From positions 612,544-676,543 of the forward strand of contig CAMYLT010000008.1 in assembly GCA_947259505.1 (NCBI GenBank): DNA of 64,000 nucleotides, read 5' to 3'. This DNA is from an uncultured Porticoccus sp. Its GTDB lineage: Bacteria > Pseudomonadota > Gammaproteobacteria > Pseudomonadales > Porticoccaceae. A program made the position numbers and the translations under genes. Positions 35,185-47,242 of this stretch are shown here, in pieces; positions within the stretch are counted from its first letter, which is position 1, and each line of letters opens with the position of its first letter. Under the pieces are notes generated by a model. The model made no database searches. It worked only from the letters and a program-made list of their open reading frames with translations, and was not told where the DNA came from.

Positions 35185-35199
35185 GTTCACAAAATGAAC
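35185..35199. promoter_or_regulatory. Short palindrome upstream of the NTPase-ABC cassette
   Basis: GTTCA, a 5-bp spacer and TGAAC form an operator-like inverted repeat about 140 bp before the first gene of the cassette, in a 257-bp gap (35061-35317). The regulator is unknown, and a repeat this short could occur by chance. Confidence 0.3.
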
Positions 35200-35273
35200 A
35201 ATCATGTGAGGATGAAGCCATAAGTAACTGTTGCGATTGAATATCAATTGCTTTGGTGAAAGACCGACTTGGG

Positions 35274-35302
35274 GGAAAACGACGCCTACACGAAAGCAGG
35301 CG
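35274..35302 (-). terminator. Probable terminator after the 94-aa protein gene
   Basis: On the minus strand CGCCTGC and GTAGGCG-type arms (35302-35283) pair over seven positions with one G-U, followed by TCGTTTTCC. It begins 16 bp after the stop of the small secreted protein and separates it from the downstream cassette. Confidence 0.55.
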
Positions 35303-35317
35303 CTGTGTTAGGAACCA

Positions 35318-35602
35318 TTATTGGGTGTGTAAATCCCTGAAGAGATCGGGATCGGCATACCGCTCTTTTGGATCATAGCTGGTGTAAGTGCCAAATATCT
35401 GACCCCAGAGATTTTTCGCAGAACAGTGGTAATAACGGGCATGCATTGCATTCGCTGCGTCCCGACAGCGCCCTTCTGTGAGGTAGCCGCTACCTTCCAG
35501 AGTCGAATGCTCGTCAAATGGACTCTGCTTTATCATCAAGTCGTATCGTGGGTAGAACACATAGGCGATGACTAATATCAGGATGACCAACAATCCTTTC
35601 AT
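35318..35602 (-). CDS. Small secreted or membrane-anchored protein, unknown function
   Basis: A 94-aa protein with an N-terminal hydrophobic segment (about 3-17) that may be a signal or a single anchor, followed by a soluble part with two Cys residues (GRCRDAAN and YYHCSAKN) spaced for a possible disulfide. The family is not recognised. The ATG has an excellent AGGAGG site. It follows the MFS gene by 55 bp on the same strand and is probably the last gene of the prmB-aroC-MFS run. Confidence 0.65.
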   Translation of the reverse strand: MKGLLVILILVIAYVFYPRYDLMIKQSPFDEHSTLEGSGYLTEGRCRDAANAMHARYYHCSAKNLWGQIFGTYTSYDPKERYADPDLFRDLHTQ

Positions 35603-35657
35603 ATGAATCCCTCCTGTTACAATTTTGTCCAGTATATCGCCGTCACCGCAGCTTCTC

Positions 35658-36815
35658 TCAAAGCCGTGAATCCTTCAAGCGGAACCAAATCACAAACATG
35701 GCAATGAAACAGGCCAGGGCTCCGACTTCAAATGCCAGCAGCGCACGATAGTCCCACACCAAGCCTCCCAACCATGAACCAATGGCACCACCCAAGCCCA
35801 GGCAGAAAGCGCTGTAGAGTGCCTGAGCCTTGCCCTGGTTGCCGGGTTCAAACAGGCGCCGAATACAATCAATACCCGCCGCGTGATAGGCACCAAAAGT
35901 AAAGGCATGGAAACTTTGTGCGATCACCAACAACAGCAGATATTGAGGAAAATAACCGATCAGCAGCCACCGAATGGTGGCGAGAAGCAGGCAAGCCGCC
36001 ATGATCCCCCTCACGCCAAAACGGGGCAGCAAGCGATGCATCACCATGAACAGTGCTACCTCCGCTACCACACCGACGGACCAGAGCACCCCAATCATGC
36101 CTCGGCTGTAGTGCTGCGATTCCATGTAGAGACTGAAAAAGCTGTAATAGATGCCGTGGGACAACTGCATCAACATACCCGCCACAAAAAACGCCACGAC
36201 CACAGGCTGCGTCAATACTTGAAGAAAACGTTGGGACGGAAGCTGATGATGCTGACGCCGGGGGCTAGGCACCACCAGGCTGGTGATAAAAATAGCCGCC
36301 AATAACAAAAAACCGATTATTGGCAAACCATCAATGCTGTGCCGGTCAAACCACGCGCCACTACCGAGCACAAAAATAATAAATCCGATGGAACCCCAAA
36401 GACGCACACGACTATAGTTTTCCGGCGTTTCCCTCAGGAAACTGGTGGTGACAACCTCCTGCTGGGGCAGCACGGCATTCCAGAAAAAGGAGTACCCCAC
36501 CATCACAAAGGCCACCACCCAAAACTGCTGACTGATGAATATCCCCGCAAAACACAAGCAAGATAGCAAAGCCCCGAGACGGATAATCATCAGGCGCTTT
36601 CCAGTGTGGTCAGCTAGCCAGCCCCACAGATTGGGTGCGATGATTTTGGTAACCATGGGCAGGGCCAACAGCAGGCCAATATCTGCTGCGGAAAAGCCCA
36701 GGGATTTAAGGTAAAGAGACCAGTATGGAAACAGCGCGCCTAGCAGACCAAAAAAACTGAAATAGAACGCCGATAAGCGCCAGTACGGAACCGGCTCAGG
36801 AGCGTTCTGTTGCAC
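35658..36815 (-). CDS. MFS transporter, phenylpropionate-permease (HcaT) type
   Basis: A 385-aa major facilitator with twelve hydrophobic segments. The N-terminal PYWSLYLKSLGFSAADIGLL and the helix 2-3 loop WGWLADHTGKR match the HcaT/MFS_1-like permeases, and YSRVRLWGSIGFI is the second typical block. The substrate is not known; in this family, aromatic acids are one possibility. The start is GTG, 6 bp after the aroC stop, so it is cotranscribed with the shikimate gene. Confidence 0.85.
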   Translation of the reverse strand: MQQNAPEPVPYWRLSAFYFSFFGLLGALFPYWSLYLKSLGFSAADIGLLLALPMVTKIIAPNLWGWLADHTGKRLMIIRLGALLSCLCFAGIFISQQFWVVAFVMVGYSFFWNAVLPQQEVVTTSFLRETPENYSRVRLWGSIGFIIFVLGSGAWFDRHSIDGLPIIGFLLLAAIFITSLVVPSPRRQHHQLPSQRFLQVLTQPVVVAFFVAGMLMQLSHGIYYSFFSLYMESQHYSRGMIGVLWSVGVVAEVALFMVMHRLLPRFGVRGIMAACLLLATIRWLLIGYFPQYLLLLVIAQSFHAFTFGAYHAAGIDCIRRLFEPGNQGKAQALYSAFCLGLGGAIGSWLGGLVWDYRALLAFEVGALACFIAMFVIWFRLKDSRL

Positions 36816-36821
36816 GAAAAA

Positions 36822-37925
36822 TCAGCTGTCCTGGCCGGCGGGAATCGGCTTTAGTCCGGTATTAACGTCGAGATTCTGGGCGCGATGACGCAATAGGTGA
36901 TCCATCAGGGTAATGGCCAACATCGCTTCAGCAATAGGCGTGGCGCGAATACCGACGCAGGGATCATGGCGACCCGTGGTGACCACTTCAATGATCTTGC
37001 CGTGGACATCAACAGACTTACCGGGAATACGCAGACTACTGGTGGGTTTCAGTGCCAAGTGAGCAACGATGGTCTGACCTGAGGAAATACCACCGAGCAC
37101 GCCGCCGGCGTTATTGGACAAAAAGCCCTCTGGCGTAATTTCATCACGATGCTCTGTACCTTTTTGAGCCACAGAATCGAAGCCCGCACCAATTTCTACA
37201 CCTTTAACGGCATTGATACTCATCAGACTGTGGGCAATTTCTGCATCGAGACGATCAAAGACAGGTTCACCCAGTCCCGGTGGCACATTGGTGGCCAACA
37301 CCGTGATTTTGGCGCCAACGGAATCACCATCTTTGAGCAGTTGCTGCATGTAGGTTTCCATCTCGGCCACCTTGTTCGGGTCAGGACAGAAAAACGGGTT
37401 ATTTTCTACTTCGTCTAGCAATACCTGCTCGGCCTTAATGGGGCCAAGTTGCGACAAGTAGCCTCGGACCTCTATACCTGCTACTGCCTTAAGATACTTT
37501 TTGGCAATTGCACCAGCGGCAACACGCATGGCGGTTTCACGAGCAGAAGAGCGGCCACCGCCCCGGTAATCACGGATACCGTATTTTTGGAAATAGGTGT
37601 AGTCCGCATGAGCCGGGCGAAACTGATCCTTGATATTGGAATAGTCCTTGGAGCGCTGATCGGTATTTTCAATCAACAGGCCAATCGGGCAGCCGGTGGT
37701 CTTGCCTTCAAAAACACCGGAGAGAATTCTCACCTGATCCTCTTCCCGGCGCTGGGTGGTGTAACGGGACTGGCCAGGCTTGCGGCGATCCAGGTCGAAC
37801 TGCATATCTTCAGCAGACAATTCCAGTCCGGGGGGGCAACCATCCACGATACAGCCCAATGCCGGACCGTGGCTTTCGCCAAAGGTGGTGACGGTGAAAA
37901 GTTTGCCTATGGAGTTACCGGACAT
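36822..37925 (-). CDS. aroC: Chorismate synthase
   Basis: A 367-aa enzyme that makes chorismate from EPSP using reduced FMN, the last shikimate step. Signatures: [24 protein letters not shown] at the start, [45 protein letters not shown], and [17 protein letters not shown] near the end. It begins with ATG, about 100 bp downstream of prmB and directly before the MFS gene. The prmB-aroC-MFS order is common in related bacteria. Confidence 0.97.
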   Translation of the reverse strand: MSGNSIGKLFTVTTFGESHGPALGCIVDGCPPGLELSAEDMQFDLDRRKPGQSRYTTQRREEDQVRILSGVFEGKTTGCPIGLLIENTDQRSKDYSNIKDQFRPAHADYTYFQKYGIRDYRGGGRSSARETAMRVAAGAIAKKYLKAVAGIEVRGYLSQLGPIKAEQVLLDEVENNPFFCPDPNKVAEMETYMQQLLKDGDSVGAKITVLATNVPPGLGEPVFDRLDAEIAHSLMSINAVKGVEIGAGFDSVAQKGTEHRDEITPEGFLSNNAGGVLGGISSGQTIVAHLALKPTSSLRIPGKSVDVHGKIIEVVTTGRHDPCVGIRATPIAEAMLAITLMDHLLRHRAQNLDVNTGLKPIPAGQDS

Positions 37926-38027
37926 AATGATTCCACTGTTATCGAGTAGACGCCCCTGAATACCTAGAAGGTGTCGGGACTGAGCCTCACAAAGAGGCGA
38001 ATTTTATACGATGAACCCGGCGATGTC

Positions 38028-38939
38028 TCACACCGCGCCAAACATGGTGCGGCAATCTCGCAGTTGTTGGGCTGTAAGCAGGAATACGCCATGACCGCCG
38101 CGCTCAAATTCTAGCCACAGAAAAGGCACTTCTGGATAGGCTTCTTCCAATGCCACCCAGGAATTACCGACCTCAACAATCAGCACACCCTGTTCCGTAA
38201 GATGATCGGGAGCTTCTGACAGCAGGCGACGGGTAAAATCCAGCCCATCCAGACCTGATGCCAAACCTATTTCAGGTTCATGGTGATATTCCGCAGGCAT
38301 GTCTGCCAGATCTTCGGCATCCACATAGGGTGGATTGGAGACAATAAGATCAAAACGCTGCTGCTGGAGGGAACTGAATAGGTCGGATTCCAGCGTTTCA
38401 ACACGCTCTTCCAATTCATAGCGTGCGATATTCTGACTTGCCACCGCCAAAGCGTCTGTAGAAATGTCACTCAGGGTGACATGGGCCTCCGGCAGATAGA
38501 GCGCGCAGGCAATCCCAATACAGCCGCTGCCCGTACACAGATCCAGAATGGTCTGTGGCGCATCAGGTAACCAGGGAGTAAATTCTGACTCTACCAATTC
38601 TGCGATGGGTGATCGTGGCACCAATACCCGTTGATCAACGTAAAATGGCACGCCCGCAAACCATGCTTCACCCGTGAGGTAAGCGGCAGGTACACGCTCG
38701 TCGATACGTCGCTCGAAGAGTGCGGCAATAACGGACTGCTCAGCCTCTGTAAGCTGCCTTGATTGGACAGATGCCTCGACATTCCAAGGCAGTGATAGTG
38801 CGTAAAGCACCAGCGACAAGGATTCATCCCACGCATTGTCCGTTCCGTGGCCAAAATACAGACCAGCAGCCTCGAAAAGCTCAGCGCCATGGTGAATGGC
38901 ATCCCCTACAGTGGTCATGTGTTCGAGCGCTTTTTTCAT
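38028..38939 (-). CDS. prmB: 50S ribosomal protein L3 N5-glutamine methyltransferase
   Basis: PrmB methylates a glutamine of ribosomal protein L3 using S-adenosylmethionine. The 303-aa protein has an N-terminal helical domain ([15 protein letters not shown] is typical), the SAM-binding [16 protein letters not shown], and the catalytic NPPY in [15 protein letters not shown] place the start at ATG 38939 ([13 protein letters not shown]); the frame also opens at a TTG 24 codons upstream, which is less like the family. It is divergent from folE. Confidence 0.92.
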   Translation of the reverse strand: MKKALEHMTTVGDAIHHGAELFEAAGLYFGHGTDNAWDESLSLVLYALSLPWNVEASVQSRQLTEAEQSVIAALFERRIDERVPAAYLTGEAWFAGVPFYVDQRVLVPRSPIAELVESEFTPWLPDAPQTILDLCTGSGCIGIACALYLPEAHVTLSDISTDALAVASQNIARYELEERVETLESDLFSSLQQQRFDLIVSNPPYVDAEDLADMPAEYHHEPEIGLASGLDGLDFTRRLLSEAPDHLTEQGVLIVEVGNSWVALEEAYPEVPFLWLEFERGGHGVFLLTAQQLRDCRTMFGAV

Positions 38940-39040
38940 GGCCGCATTGTACCCGCCGACACCATAAATGGCTTTACGTTTCTGGATGTCTGACGTAGGG
39001 TTATGCTCCAAATTTGTAACAGCCGAACCCGAGACAAACT

Positions 39041-39589
39041 GTGAATATTGCCGACTGCTATACCCAAATTATTGAGTCCACTGGAGAAGATATTTCGCGC
39101 CCAGGACTGAAGGATACACCCCAAAGAGCCGCCAAGGCCTTCGAATTTCTTACCCGTGGCTACCACCAGAATCTGGACGAAGTCATCAATGGCGCACTGT
39201 TTCCCTCGGATGCCAACGAAATGGTGATCGTCAAAGACATCGAACTGTATTCGATGTGTGAGCACCACCTGCTCCCCTTTATCGGCAAATGTCATGTGGC
39301 ATATATCCCTGACGGGGTGGTTCTGGGGCTGTCAAAAGTCGCGAGGATTGTCGACATGTTTGCGCGTAGGCTACAGATTCAGGAAACGCTGGTCAGTCAG
39401 ATTGCCAACACTATCGAATCTGTCACAGGTGCTCAGGGCGTGGCGGTGATCATCGAAGCCAAACATATGTGCATGATGATGCGCGGTGTAGAAAAACAGA
39501 ATTCTGTGATGAAAACCTCGGCCATGCTCGGGGCATTCAGGAAAGATCAGGCAACCCGCAACGAGTTCCTGTCACTAATTGGCTGCTGA
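39041..39589 (+). CDS. folE: GTP cyclohydrolase I (type IA)
   Basis: A 182-aa enzyme that converts GTP to dihydroneopterin triphosphate, the first step of folate and pterin synthesis. The zinc site Cys and His lie in [13 protein letters not shown], and the second Cys in [26 protein letters not shown] is the N-terminal signature. The start is GTG. It is divergent from prmB and ends 8 bp before the convergent sixA. With folK and folM at 18-19 kb, the window holds three pterin genes in two places. Confidence 0.96.
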   Translation: MNIADCYTQIIESTGEDISRPGLKDTPQRAAKAFEFLTRGYHQNLDEVINGALFPSDANEMVIVKDIELYSMCEHHLLPFIGKCHVAYIPDGVVLGLSKVARIVDMFARRLQIQETLVSQIANTIESVTGAQGVAVIIEAKHMCMMMRGVEKQNSVMKTSAMLGAFRKDQATRNEFLSLIGC

Positions 39590-39597
39590 TGACTCTC

Positions 39598-40053
39598 TCA
39601 GGGGTGTTCGATCCACTTCAGTTCGGCAACGCCGCGCCCAAAGGCTAGCGTATCCAGACAGGCAAGCGTACTCGTAGACATTGACCAGCCAAGGCCTGGC
39701 TGGTCGGTGAGATATTCAAGCATTCGGCCTATCAACGGCTGATGGCTGAGTAGTAACAGAGACTGCACCTCCAGCTTATCAACGCAATGCTCTACTGCAG
39801 CCACACGACTTTCAGAGCGCAACACATCCTCAAACAGCAGCCCTCTCTGATAACTCAGCACTTCACTGAGCACCTTCAACGTTTGACGAGCACGAAGTAC
39901 CGGGCTGCATAAGATCAGTTCAACGCCCTGCAAATCTGCGATGTGACGACCAACCACGTCTCGTGTTTCTGACTCACCCGTAAGGGACAGGGAGCGCTCA
40001 CCGCACGCTTCGTCGTAGGGCGCATCGCCATGACGCAACAGATAGATCAGCAC
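39598..40053 (-). CDS. sixA: Phosphohistidine phosphatase SixA
   Basis: A 151-aa histidine-phosphatase-family protein. The catalytic RHG is in MLIYLLRHGDAPY, followed by LTGESETRDVV, CSPVLRARQTL, and a second His in LLLSHQPLIGRMLEYL. SixA removes phosphate from histidine-containing phosphotransfer proteins. It is 8 bp downstream of the DUF4389 gene on the same strand, which suggests a gpsA-DUF4389-sixA operon. Confidence 0.92.
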   Translation of the reverse strand: MLIYLLRHGDAPYDEACGERSLSLTGESETRDVVGRHIADLQGVELILCSPVLRARQTLKVLSEVLSYQRGLLFEDVLRSESRVAAVEHCVDKLEVQSLLLLSHQPLIGRMLEYLTDQPGLGWSMSTSTLACLDTLAFGRGVAELKWIEHP

Positions 40054-40061
40054 CTTGAGAA

Positions 40062-40481
40062 CTAGACCTTATCACCGTCCTGGTCACCAGACTCATTACC
40101 TGTGTGATGTTGCGGCGTCACAAATGAAGGGACATCATCAGAGCTAGCCACTTCGGTAGTCATGGGTTGGGGGGCAATATCCTTTTCTGCTTCTTGCGCC
40201 ATCAACTCAGTTTCTGGCCAGTCGGCAAAAGGAAAGGGTTTTACATCGCTGTTATAGGTAATAAACAGAAAAGCCTGAAAGGCCCACTTAGCGGTACCCT
40301 GCCCCAATTCAAGGAGCTGTTGGTTTGGCTTGCCGGTGACCAGCACCAGAACGAACTGGAGCAGTGCCACACTGAGAATGACCAGCCTGGCAAGACCCAG
40401 CAACAGGGCGAAGAGGATCATGTACAACAGACGGATCCAGGTATCGCCATTAAGCAGGTTAGCTTTTGTATCCTCGTTCAT
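40062..40481 (-). CDS. DUF4389 family membrane protein
   Basis: A 139-aa protein assigned to DUF4389 from its layout. Two hydrophobic helices (about 17-35 and 38-52) are followed by a short conserved part (WAFQAFLFITYNSDVKPFPFADWP) and a disordered acidic tail. The ATG at 40481 has GGAG 8 nt before it, so the in-frame GTG three codons upstream is not the start. It lies 5 bp after gpsA. No function is known. Confidence 0.78.
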   Translation of the reverse strand: MNEDTKANLLNGDTWIRLLYMILFALLLGLARLVILSVALLQFVLVLVTGKPNQQLLELGQGTAKWAFQAFLFITYNSDVKPFPFADWPETELMAQEAEKDIAPQPMTTEVASSDDVPSFVTPQHHTGNESGDQDGDKV

Positions 40482-40486
40482 GACCG

Positions 40487-41503
40487 TCACTCCGCTATAA
40501 ATTCTACATCCGTGCTCTGTTCCGCCAACATCAAAGCACTTAACACTTCACTGACGGGACGATGATTAAACATGGTTTCGTAAAGCGCGCTGACCAGCGG
40601 CATGTAAATGCCCAGCTGCTCTGCTTCCTCCTTGATGATTCGGGTGGTATTAATCCCCTCAGCCACCTGCCCTACTTTGGCCGTGGCCTCCTCCAGGCTG
40701 GCACCTTCACCCAGAGCATATCCCACTTGAAAATTACGACTCAGGGGAGAAGTGCAGGTGACAAATAGGTCGCCGACCCCACTAAGGCCGAGAAAAGTCA
40801 TGGGGTTAGCACCTAGCTTGGCGGCAAAACGGCTCATCTCCGCGAGACTTCGGGTGATCAATACGCTGACTGTATTCTGGCCCATTTGCATGGCAGCGGC
40901 CATGCCGGCGGCGATGGCATAGATATTTTTCAAGGCGCCAGCGAGTTCCACTCCAAAGCGGTCCTTGTTGGCATAGACCCGGAAATAGCGAGATCCCAAC
41001 AAACTCTGTACCGAACGGCAAAGCGCGTCATCACTACTGGCGATCACTGTCGCCGTAATGGCTTTTCTGGCAATTTCCTTGGCCAGGTTGGGACCACTGA
41101 TAACCCCCACTCTTGCCTGCGGCAACTCTTCTTCGAGAATTTCGCTCATCAGCTTGAAGGTGCTGGCCTCTATGCCTTTAGCCGTGCTGATAGCGATAGT
41201 CCCCTCAGGGAGTAAAGGCTTTGCTTGACGTGCCAGATCCCGGAATGCCTTGCTCGGCACCGAGAAAAAGACAACCCGACAGCCCTGTAGTGTCTGCGCC
41301 AAGTCACTGGAGAACTTCAAGCTGTCCTCGAGACGGTACCCCGGCAGGTAATTAACATTTTCGCGCTGCTGCTGGCACTGAAGTACATTGTCGGCATCAC
41401 GCATCCACAGGGTCACGTCATGCCCGTTCGCAGCGACCATATTGGCGATGGCAGTACCGAAACTGCCACCGCCGAGTACTGCAATTTTTTCTGGTACTGC
41501 CAT
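40487..41503 (-). CDS. gpsA: Glycerol-3-phosphate dehydrogenase [NAD(P)+]
   Basis: A 338-aa cytoplasmic enzyme that makes sn-glycerol-3-phosphate for phospholipid synthesis. Signatures: the N-terminal dinucleotide motif LGGGSFGTAIANM, SVPSKAFRDL, STAKGIE, SGPNLAKEI, and the catalytic LAGALKNIYAIAAG with its Lys. It is followed directly by the DUF4389 gene and sixA. Confidence 0.96.
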   Translation of the reverse strand: MAVPEKIAVLGGGSFGTAIANMVAANGHDVTLWMRDADNVLQCQQQRENVNYLPGYRLEDSLKFSSDLAQTLQGCRVVFFSVPSKAFRDLARQAKPLLPEGTIAISTAKGIEASTFKLMSEILEEELPQARVGVISGPNLAKEIARKAITATVIASSDDALCRSVQSLLGSRYFRVYANKDRFGVELAGALKNIYAIAAGMAAAMQMGQNTVSVLITRSLAEMSRFAAKLGANPMTFLGLSGVGDLFVTCTSPLSRNFQVGYALGEGASLEEATAKVGQVAEGINTTRIIKEEAEQLGIYMPLVSALYETMFNHRPVSEVLSALMLAEQSTDVEFIAE

Positions 41504-41559
41504 GAGTCTACTTCTTGGTGATGAATCCTTGGATTATAGGGTGAATCACCGCGAAGTGG

Positions 41560-43461
41560 CTATGCGGCACTTTCAAACAAAAGCTGATTGAGGCGTTTCA
41601 CAAACAATGCCGGGTTTTCCAACTGCTCACCGGCCGACAGTACCGCCTGGTCGTAGAGTAGACCCACCAACTCAGTGGATCGCTGGTCGTTTTCTTCCTT
41701 GCCCAGCTGAGCCACCAGAGGGTGCTTTATGTTGATTTCCAGCACAGGTTTATCCGCAGGAACTGGTTGCCCAGCGGCTTCCATCATTTTGCGCATTTGC
41801 GGACTCAGGGCATGTTCCGCATACACCAGACAGGCTGGAGAGTCTGTCAGGCGACGGGTCTCACGAACACTCTCTATCTTACCCGCCAGACTGCTATTGA
41901 TTTTGTTGATAATGGCGGAAGCGGATTCCTCTTTGGCGGCTTTCTCCTCTTCCGTATCATCAATGCTCTCCGTGAGGATAGCGTCTTCCAACTCACCTTT
42001 GGCTACATCCTGCAGGATCTTGCCCTCGAATTCGTGAATATGGGAGATGGTCCATTCATCAAGACGCTCCGTGAGAAGCAGTACTTCAACATCGTTTTTG
42101 TTGAACACTTCCAGATAGGCACTATTGCGGGCAGAGGTGAGATTTTCCGCAACCAGGTAATATATTTTCTCCTGGCCTTCTTTCATGCGTGAGACGTAAT
42201 CTGCCAATGAAGCAGTGGCATCGCTGCCTTCTGTCTTGGTGGTAGCAAAACGGAACAGTCCGGCGATACGCTCGCGATTGGCAAAGTCTTCTGCAGGGCC
42301 TTCTTTCAGAACGGTGCCAAATTCCTTCCAGAACGTGCTGTAGTCATCAGGCGATTCCTTGGCCATTTTCTCCAGCATATCCAGTGAGCGTTTCACCAAT
42401 GCCGTGCGGATGCTGTCAACGGCAGGGCTGTGCTGCAGAATTTCCCTGGATACATTCAGCGGAAGATCGTTGGAATCCAGCACCCCGCGGATAAATCTCA
42501 GGTACGATGGCAGGAATTGCGAGGCATCGTCCATGATAAACGTGCGTTGGATATACAGCTTCAAACCACGGGACACTTCACGATTATAAAGATCGAATGG
42601 TGCATGACCTGGAACATAGAGCAGGCTGCTGTAATCGAGCTTGCCCTCGACCCGGTTGTGACTCCAGCTCAGCGGTGTCACAAAATCGTGAGTCAAATGC
42701 TTGTAGAACTCCTGGTATTCCTCATCTTTGAGCTCGTTGCGCGGACGGGTCCAGAGCGCCGAGGCATCATTGATGGTCTCGTAGATGTATTCCTGCCCCT
42801 CGGCCTTCTCGTCATTGTCCCCGGCAGGCTTGCGCAGGGCGACCGGCACACCAATGTGATCTGAGTATTTTTTGACAATGGTTAATACTCGAATCTGAGC
42901 GGAAAACTCCAGCGCATCATCCTTGAGGAACAGAGTAATGGAGGTACCCCGTTCTGCTTTTTCAATGTCTTCAACGGTGTATTCGGCTTCACCCTGACAG
43001 GTCCAACGCACTGCCTGATCTGCAGCCAAACCCGCGCGGCGGGTCTCAACAACAACTTTGTCAGCAACGATGAAGGCGGAGTAAAAACCAACCCCAAATT
43101 GACCAATCAGTTGTGCGTCTTTTTTCTGGTCACCGGATAAGCCCTGCATGAATTGCGAGGTGCCTGATTTGGCTATTGTGCCGAGGTTTTCGATGACCTC
43201 GTCTTTTGACATGCCAATACCATTATCATGAAGGGTAATGGTGCCTGCATCCGGGTCGAGATCGATACGGATACGCAGATCGCTATCACCCTCATAGAGA
43301 TCGGCATTCGCCAGCGCTTCAAAGCGGAGCTTATCTGCCGCGTCTGAGGCATTGGAAATCAGTTCACGAAGGAAAATTTCACGGTTGCTGTAAAGCGAGT
43401 GAATCATCAGGTGGAGAAGCTGTTTGGCTTCTGTTTGAAAACCGCGGGTTTCAACTGTCAT
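41560..43461 (-). CDS. htpG: Chaperone HtpG (Hsp90)
   Basis: A 633-aa bacterial Hsp90. The N-terminal ATPase domain shows [32 protein letters not shown] and [11 protein letters not shown]. The middle domain follows, and the C-terminal dimerisation domain carries SPACLV. The frame is open 25 codons further upstream, but the ATG at 43461 gives the canonical [11 protein letters not shown] start and has a GGGAGA site. A heat-shock-like promoter lies about 45 bp upstream. Confidence 0.97.
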   Translation of the reverse strand: MTVETRGFQTEAKQLLHLMIHSLYSNREIFLRELISNASDAADKLRFEALANADLYEGDSDLRIRIDLDPDAGTITLHDNGIGMSKDEVIENLGTIAKSGTSQFMQGLSGDQKKDAQLIGQFGVGFYSAFIVADKVVVETRRAGLAADQAVRWTCQGEAEYTVEDIEKAERGTSITLFLKDDALEFSAQIRVLTIVKKYSDHIGVPVALRKPAGDNDEKAEGQEYIYETINDASALWTRPRNELKDEEYQEFYKHLTHDFVTPLSWSHNRVEGKLDYSSLLYVPGHAPFDLYNREVSRGLKLYIQRTFIMDDASQFLPSYLRFIRGVLDSNDLPLNVSREILQHSPAVDSIRTALVKRSLDMLEKMAKESPDDYSTFWKEFGTVLKEGPAEDFANRERIAGLFRFATTKTEGSDATASLADYVSRMKEGQEKIYYLVAENLTSARNSAYLEVFNKNDVEVLLLTERLDEWTISHIHEFEGKILQDVAKGELEDAILTESIDDTEEEKAAKEESASAIINKINSSLAGKIESVRETRRLTDSPACLVYAEHALSPQMRKMMEAAGQPVPADKPVLEINIKHPLVAQLGKEENDQRSTELVGLLYDQAVLSAGEQLENPALFVKRLNQLLFESAA

Positions 43462-43505
43462 AGCAATCAATGTCTCCCTGTTATGTGATTTATAGGATGA
43501 GACAG

Positions 43506-43533
43506 AGGTGGGGGCTAACCACGTGAATTCAAG
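43506..43533 (-). promoter_or_regulatory. Sigma-32 (RpoH)-type promoter of htpG
   Basis: On the minus strand CTTGAAT (43533-43527), a 13-bp spacer and CCCCACCT (43513-43506) resemble the heat-shock consensus CTTGAAA and CCCCATnT with the right spacing. Confidence 0.65.
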
Positions 43534-43586
43534 CATCGACCATTAAAAATTCTCCATATAAAGTCATTGCTGGATGCTTTTGACAT

Positions 43587-43611
43587 AAAAAAGGCGGCCT
43601 ATAAGGCCGCC
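43587..43611 (-). terminator. Rho-independent terminator of the TCA operon (after sucD)
   Basis: GGCGGCCT (43593-43600) pairs with AGGCCGCC (43604-43611) over a 3-nt loop, followed on the minus strand by six T. It ends the run that begins at sdhC. Confidence 0.92.
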
Positions 43612-43640
43612 TCTTCAGTGCTTTTGAAAACCAGGGCTTT

Positions 43641-44513
43641 TTACCAGCCAGTAATTTCCTTTAAGCCATTACCGATATCAGCAAGGCTGCGAACAGTCTT
43701 AACGCCAGCATCTTCCAGCGCCTTGAACTTGTCATCCGCGGTACCCTTACCACCGGCGATAATCGCGCCAGCATGGCCCATACGCTTACCAGCTGGTGCT
43801 GTAACACCGGCAATGTAGGAAACAACGGGCTTGGTGACATTAGCCTTGATGTATGCCGCCGCTTCTTCCTCGGCAGTACCACCGATTTCACCGATCATCA
43901 CGATGGCTTCAGTGGCCGGGTCCTTCTCAAACATAGCCAGAATATCGATGAAGTTGGAACCGGGAATCGGGTCACCACCGATGCCAACACAGGTGGACTG
44001 ACCAAAACCAAAGTCGGTCGTCTGCTTAACGGCTTCATAAGTCAGCGTGCCTGAGCGAGAAACGATGCCCACTTTACCCGGCAGGTGAATGTGTCCAGGC
44101 ATAATGCCAATTTTACACTCACCGGGAGTGATCACGCCTGGGCAGTTGGGGCCAATCAAACGGACACCCATTTCATCACACTTGACCTTACAGTCCAGCA
44201 TATCGAGAGTCGGAATACCTTCAGTGATACAAACGATCAGCTTAATGCCGGAGTTTGCCGCTTCCAGGATGGAGTCTTTACAAAAAGGTGCCGGCACATA
44301 GATTACAGATGCTTCAGCGCCTGTTTGAGCAACAGCATCTGCCACAGTATTGAACACAGGCAAACCCAGGTGAGTAGTTCCGCCCTTCCCGGGAGTAACA
44401 CCACCAACCATATTGGTACCGTAGGCAATAGCCTGTTCAGTGTGGAATGTGCCCTGTCCGCCAGTAATACCCTGGCAGATCACTTTGGTCGATTTGTTAA
44501 TCAGGATAGACAT
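43641..44513 (-). CDS. sucD: Succinyl-CoA synthetase alpha subunit
   Basis: The 290-aa alpha subunit carries the CoA-binding Rossmann domain ([20 protein letters not shown]) and the phospho-histidine domain, with the active His in the MGHAGAII segment. With SucC it converts succinyl-CoA to succinate and makes a nucleoside triphosphate. Its ATG overlaps the stop of sucC in TAATG. It is the last gene before the terminator. Confidence 0.97.
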   Translation of the reverse strand: MSILINKSTKVICQGITGGQGTFHTEQAIAYGTNMVGGVTPGKGGTTHLGLPVFNTVADAVAQTGAEASVIYVPAPFCKDSILEAANSGIKLIVCITEGIPTLDMLDCKVKCDEMGVRLIGPNCPGVITPGECKIGIMPGHIHLPGKVGIVSRSGTLTYEAVKQTTDFGFGQSTCVGIGGDPIPGSNFIDILAMFEKDPATEAIVMIGEIGGTAEEEAAAYIKANVTKPVVSYIAGVTAPAGKRMGHAGAIIAGGKGTADDKFKALEDAGVKTVRSLADIGNGLKEITGW

Positions 44514-45682
44514 TACTGGTTGCCCTCCGCTGCTTTAACTACCTGTTGGGCTGCATCAGTCAGGCTGGTAGCGGCGATAATGTTCAAGCCGCTGTCAGCA
44601 AGGATTTTTGAACCCAGTTCAGCGTTGTTTCCCTCAAGGCGGACCACAACGGGTACTTTTACGCCCACTTCTTCAACAGCACCCATCACGCCTTCAGCAA
44701 TCAGGTCACAGCGCACGATACCGCCGAAGATGTTGATCAGCACAGCTTTGACTTTCTCGTCAGAGAGGATGATTTTGAATGCTTCAACAACGCGCTCTTT
44801 AGTCGCACCGCCCCCCACATCAAGGAAGTTGGCCGGTTGACCGCCGTGCAGTTTGACAATATCCATGGTACCCATGGCCAGCCCAGCACCATTCACCATG
44901 CAGCCGATGTTTCCATCCAGTGCAACATAGTTGAGATCCCATTTGGCAGCATGTGCTTCACGTGCATCGTCCTGAGAAGGATCGTGCATATCCTGAAGCT
45001 TGCGCTGACGGTACATGGCATTGCCATCAATGTTGATCTTGCCATCCAGACAGTGCAGGTTGCCCTCGTCCGTGATGACCAAAGGGTTAATTTCGAGAAG
45101 CGCCAGGTCATAGTCCTGGAACAGTTTGGCCAATCCCAAGAACAGTTTGGTGAACTGCTTAATCTGGTCAGCATTCAATCCCAATTTAAAGCCCAGTTCA
45201 CGGGCTTGGTAAGGTTGGGCCCCAGTGAGCGGATCAATGACAGCCTTGAGAATTTTCTCAGGGGTTTCTTCCGCCACTTTCTCAATCTCAACACCGCCCT
45301 CGGTGGAGGCCATAAATACGACACGACGGGTAGATCGATCGATTACAGCACCCAGGTAGAGCTCTTGAGCGATATTGGTACAGGGTTCAACTAGAATCCG
45401 GCTGACCGGCTGGCCATTAGCATCTGTCTGGTAAGTCACCAGGCGATTGCCGAGCCATTGGCGCGAAAATTCTTCAATCTCGGCTTTGGAAGTGACCAGT
45501 TTGACACCGCCTGCTTTACCGCGACCACCTGCGTGTACCTGGGCTTTTACAACCCAGCGATCGCCGCCGATGATATCGGCTGCAGCAACTGCCTCGTGTA
45601 CGGTTTCCGCAGCCACGCCTCGTGACACGGGAAGACCATACTCAGCAAAAAGCTGCTTTGCCTGATATTCGTGTAGGTTCAT
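44513..45682 (-). CDS. sucC: Succinyl-CoA synthetase beta subunit
   Basis: The 389-aa beta subunit has the ATP-grasp domain and starts [19 protein letters not shown]. Later motifs include [27 protein letters not shown] and [10 protein letters not shown]. The ATG at 45682 has GGGGA 7 nt upstream; the in-frame ATG two codons earlier lies too close to it. A hairpin terminator separates it from lpd, so it may have reduced or separate expression. Confidence 0.97.
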   Translation of the reverse strand: MNLHEYQAKQLFAEYGLPVSRGVAAETVHEAVAAADIIGGDRWVVKAQVHAGGRGKAGGVKLVTSKAEIEEFSRQWLGNRLVTYQTDANGQPVSRILVEPCTNIAQELYLGAVIDRSTRRVVFMASTEGGVEIEKVAEETPEKILKAVIDPLTGAQPYQARELGFKLGLNADQIKQFTKLFLGLAKLFQDYDLALLEINPLVITDEGNLHCLDGKINIDGNAMYRQRKLQDMHDPSQDDAREAHAAKWDLNYVALDGNIGCMVNGAGLAMGTMDIVKLHGGQPANFLDVGGGATKERVVEAFKIILSDEKVKAVLINIFGGIVRCDLIAEGVMGAVEEVGVKVPVVVRLEGNNAELGSKILADSGLNIIAATSLTDAAQQVVKAAEGNQ

Positions 45683-45720
45683 ACTCATTCCCCATTTGCT
45701 GTTTTCATTGGATGGATATA

Positions 45721-45752
45721 AAAAACTCCGCAGGCCAGCCGTACCTGCGGAG
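45721..45752 (-). terminator. Internal terminator between lpd and sucC
   Basis: CTCCGCAGG (45726-45734) pairs perfectly with CCTGCGGAG (45744-45752) around a 9-nt loop, and on the minus strand it is followed by TTTTT. It lies 16 bp after the lpd stop and may lower read-through into sucCD. Confidence 0.78.
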
Positions 45753-45767
45753 CTTCATGGTGCACAG

Positions 45768-47213
<1,446 letters not shown>

Positions 47214-47242
47214 TTATCCCAACAATTTCAGCAAATTACCAA

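Noticed and set aside
29509..35320. Integrative element with attachment sites at tRNA-Pro
   Set aside because: No integrase gene and no second copy of the tRNA 3' end was found within the following 6 kb, so insertion remains only a possibility.
44085..44840. 251-codon plus-strand frame across sucD and sucC
   Set aside because: It is antisense to two well-conserved genes and has no motif of its own.
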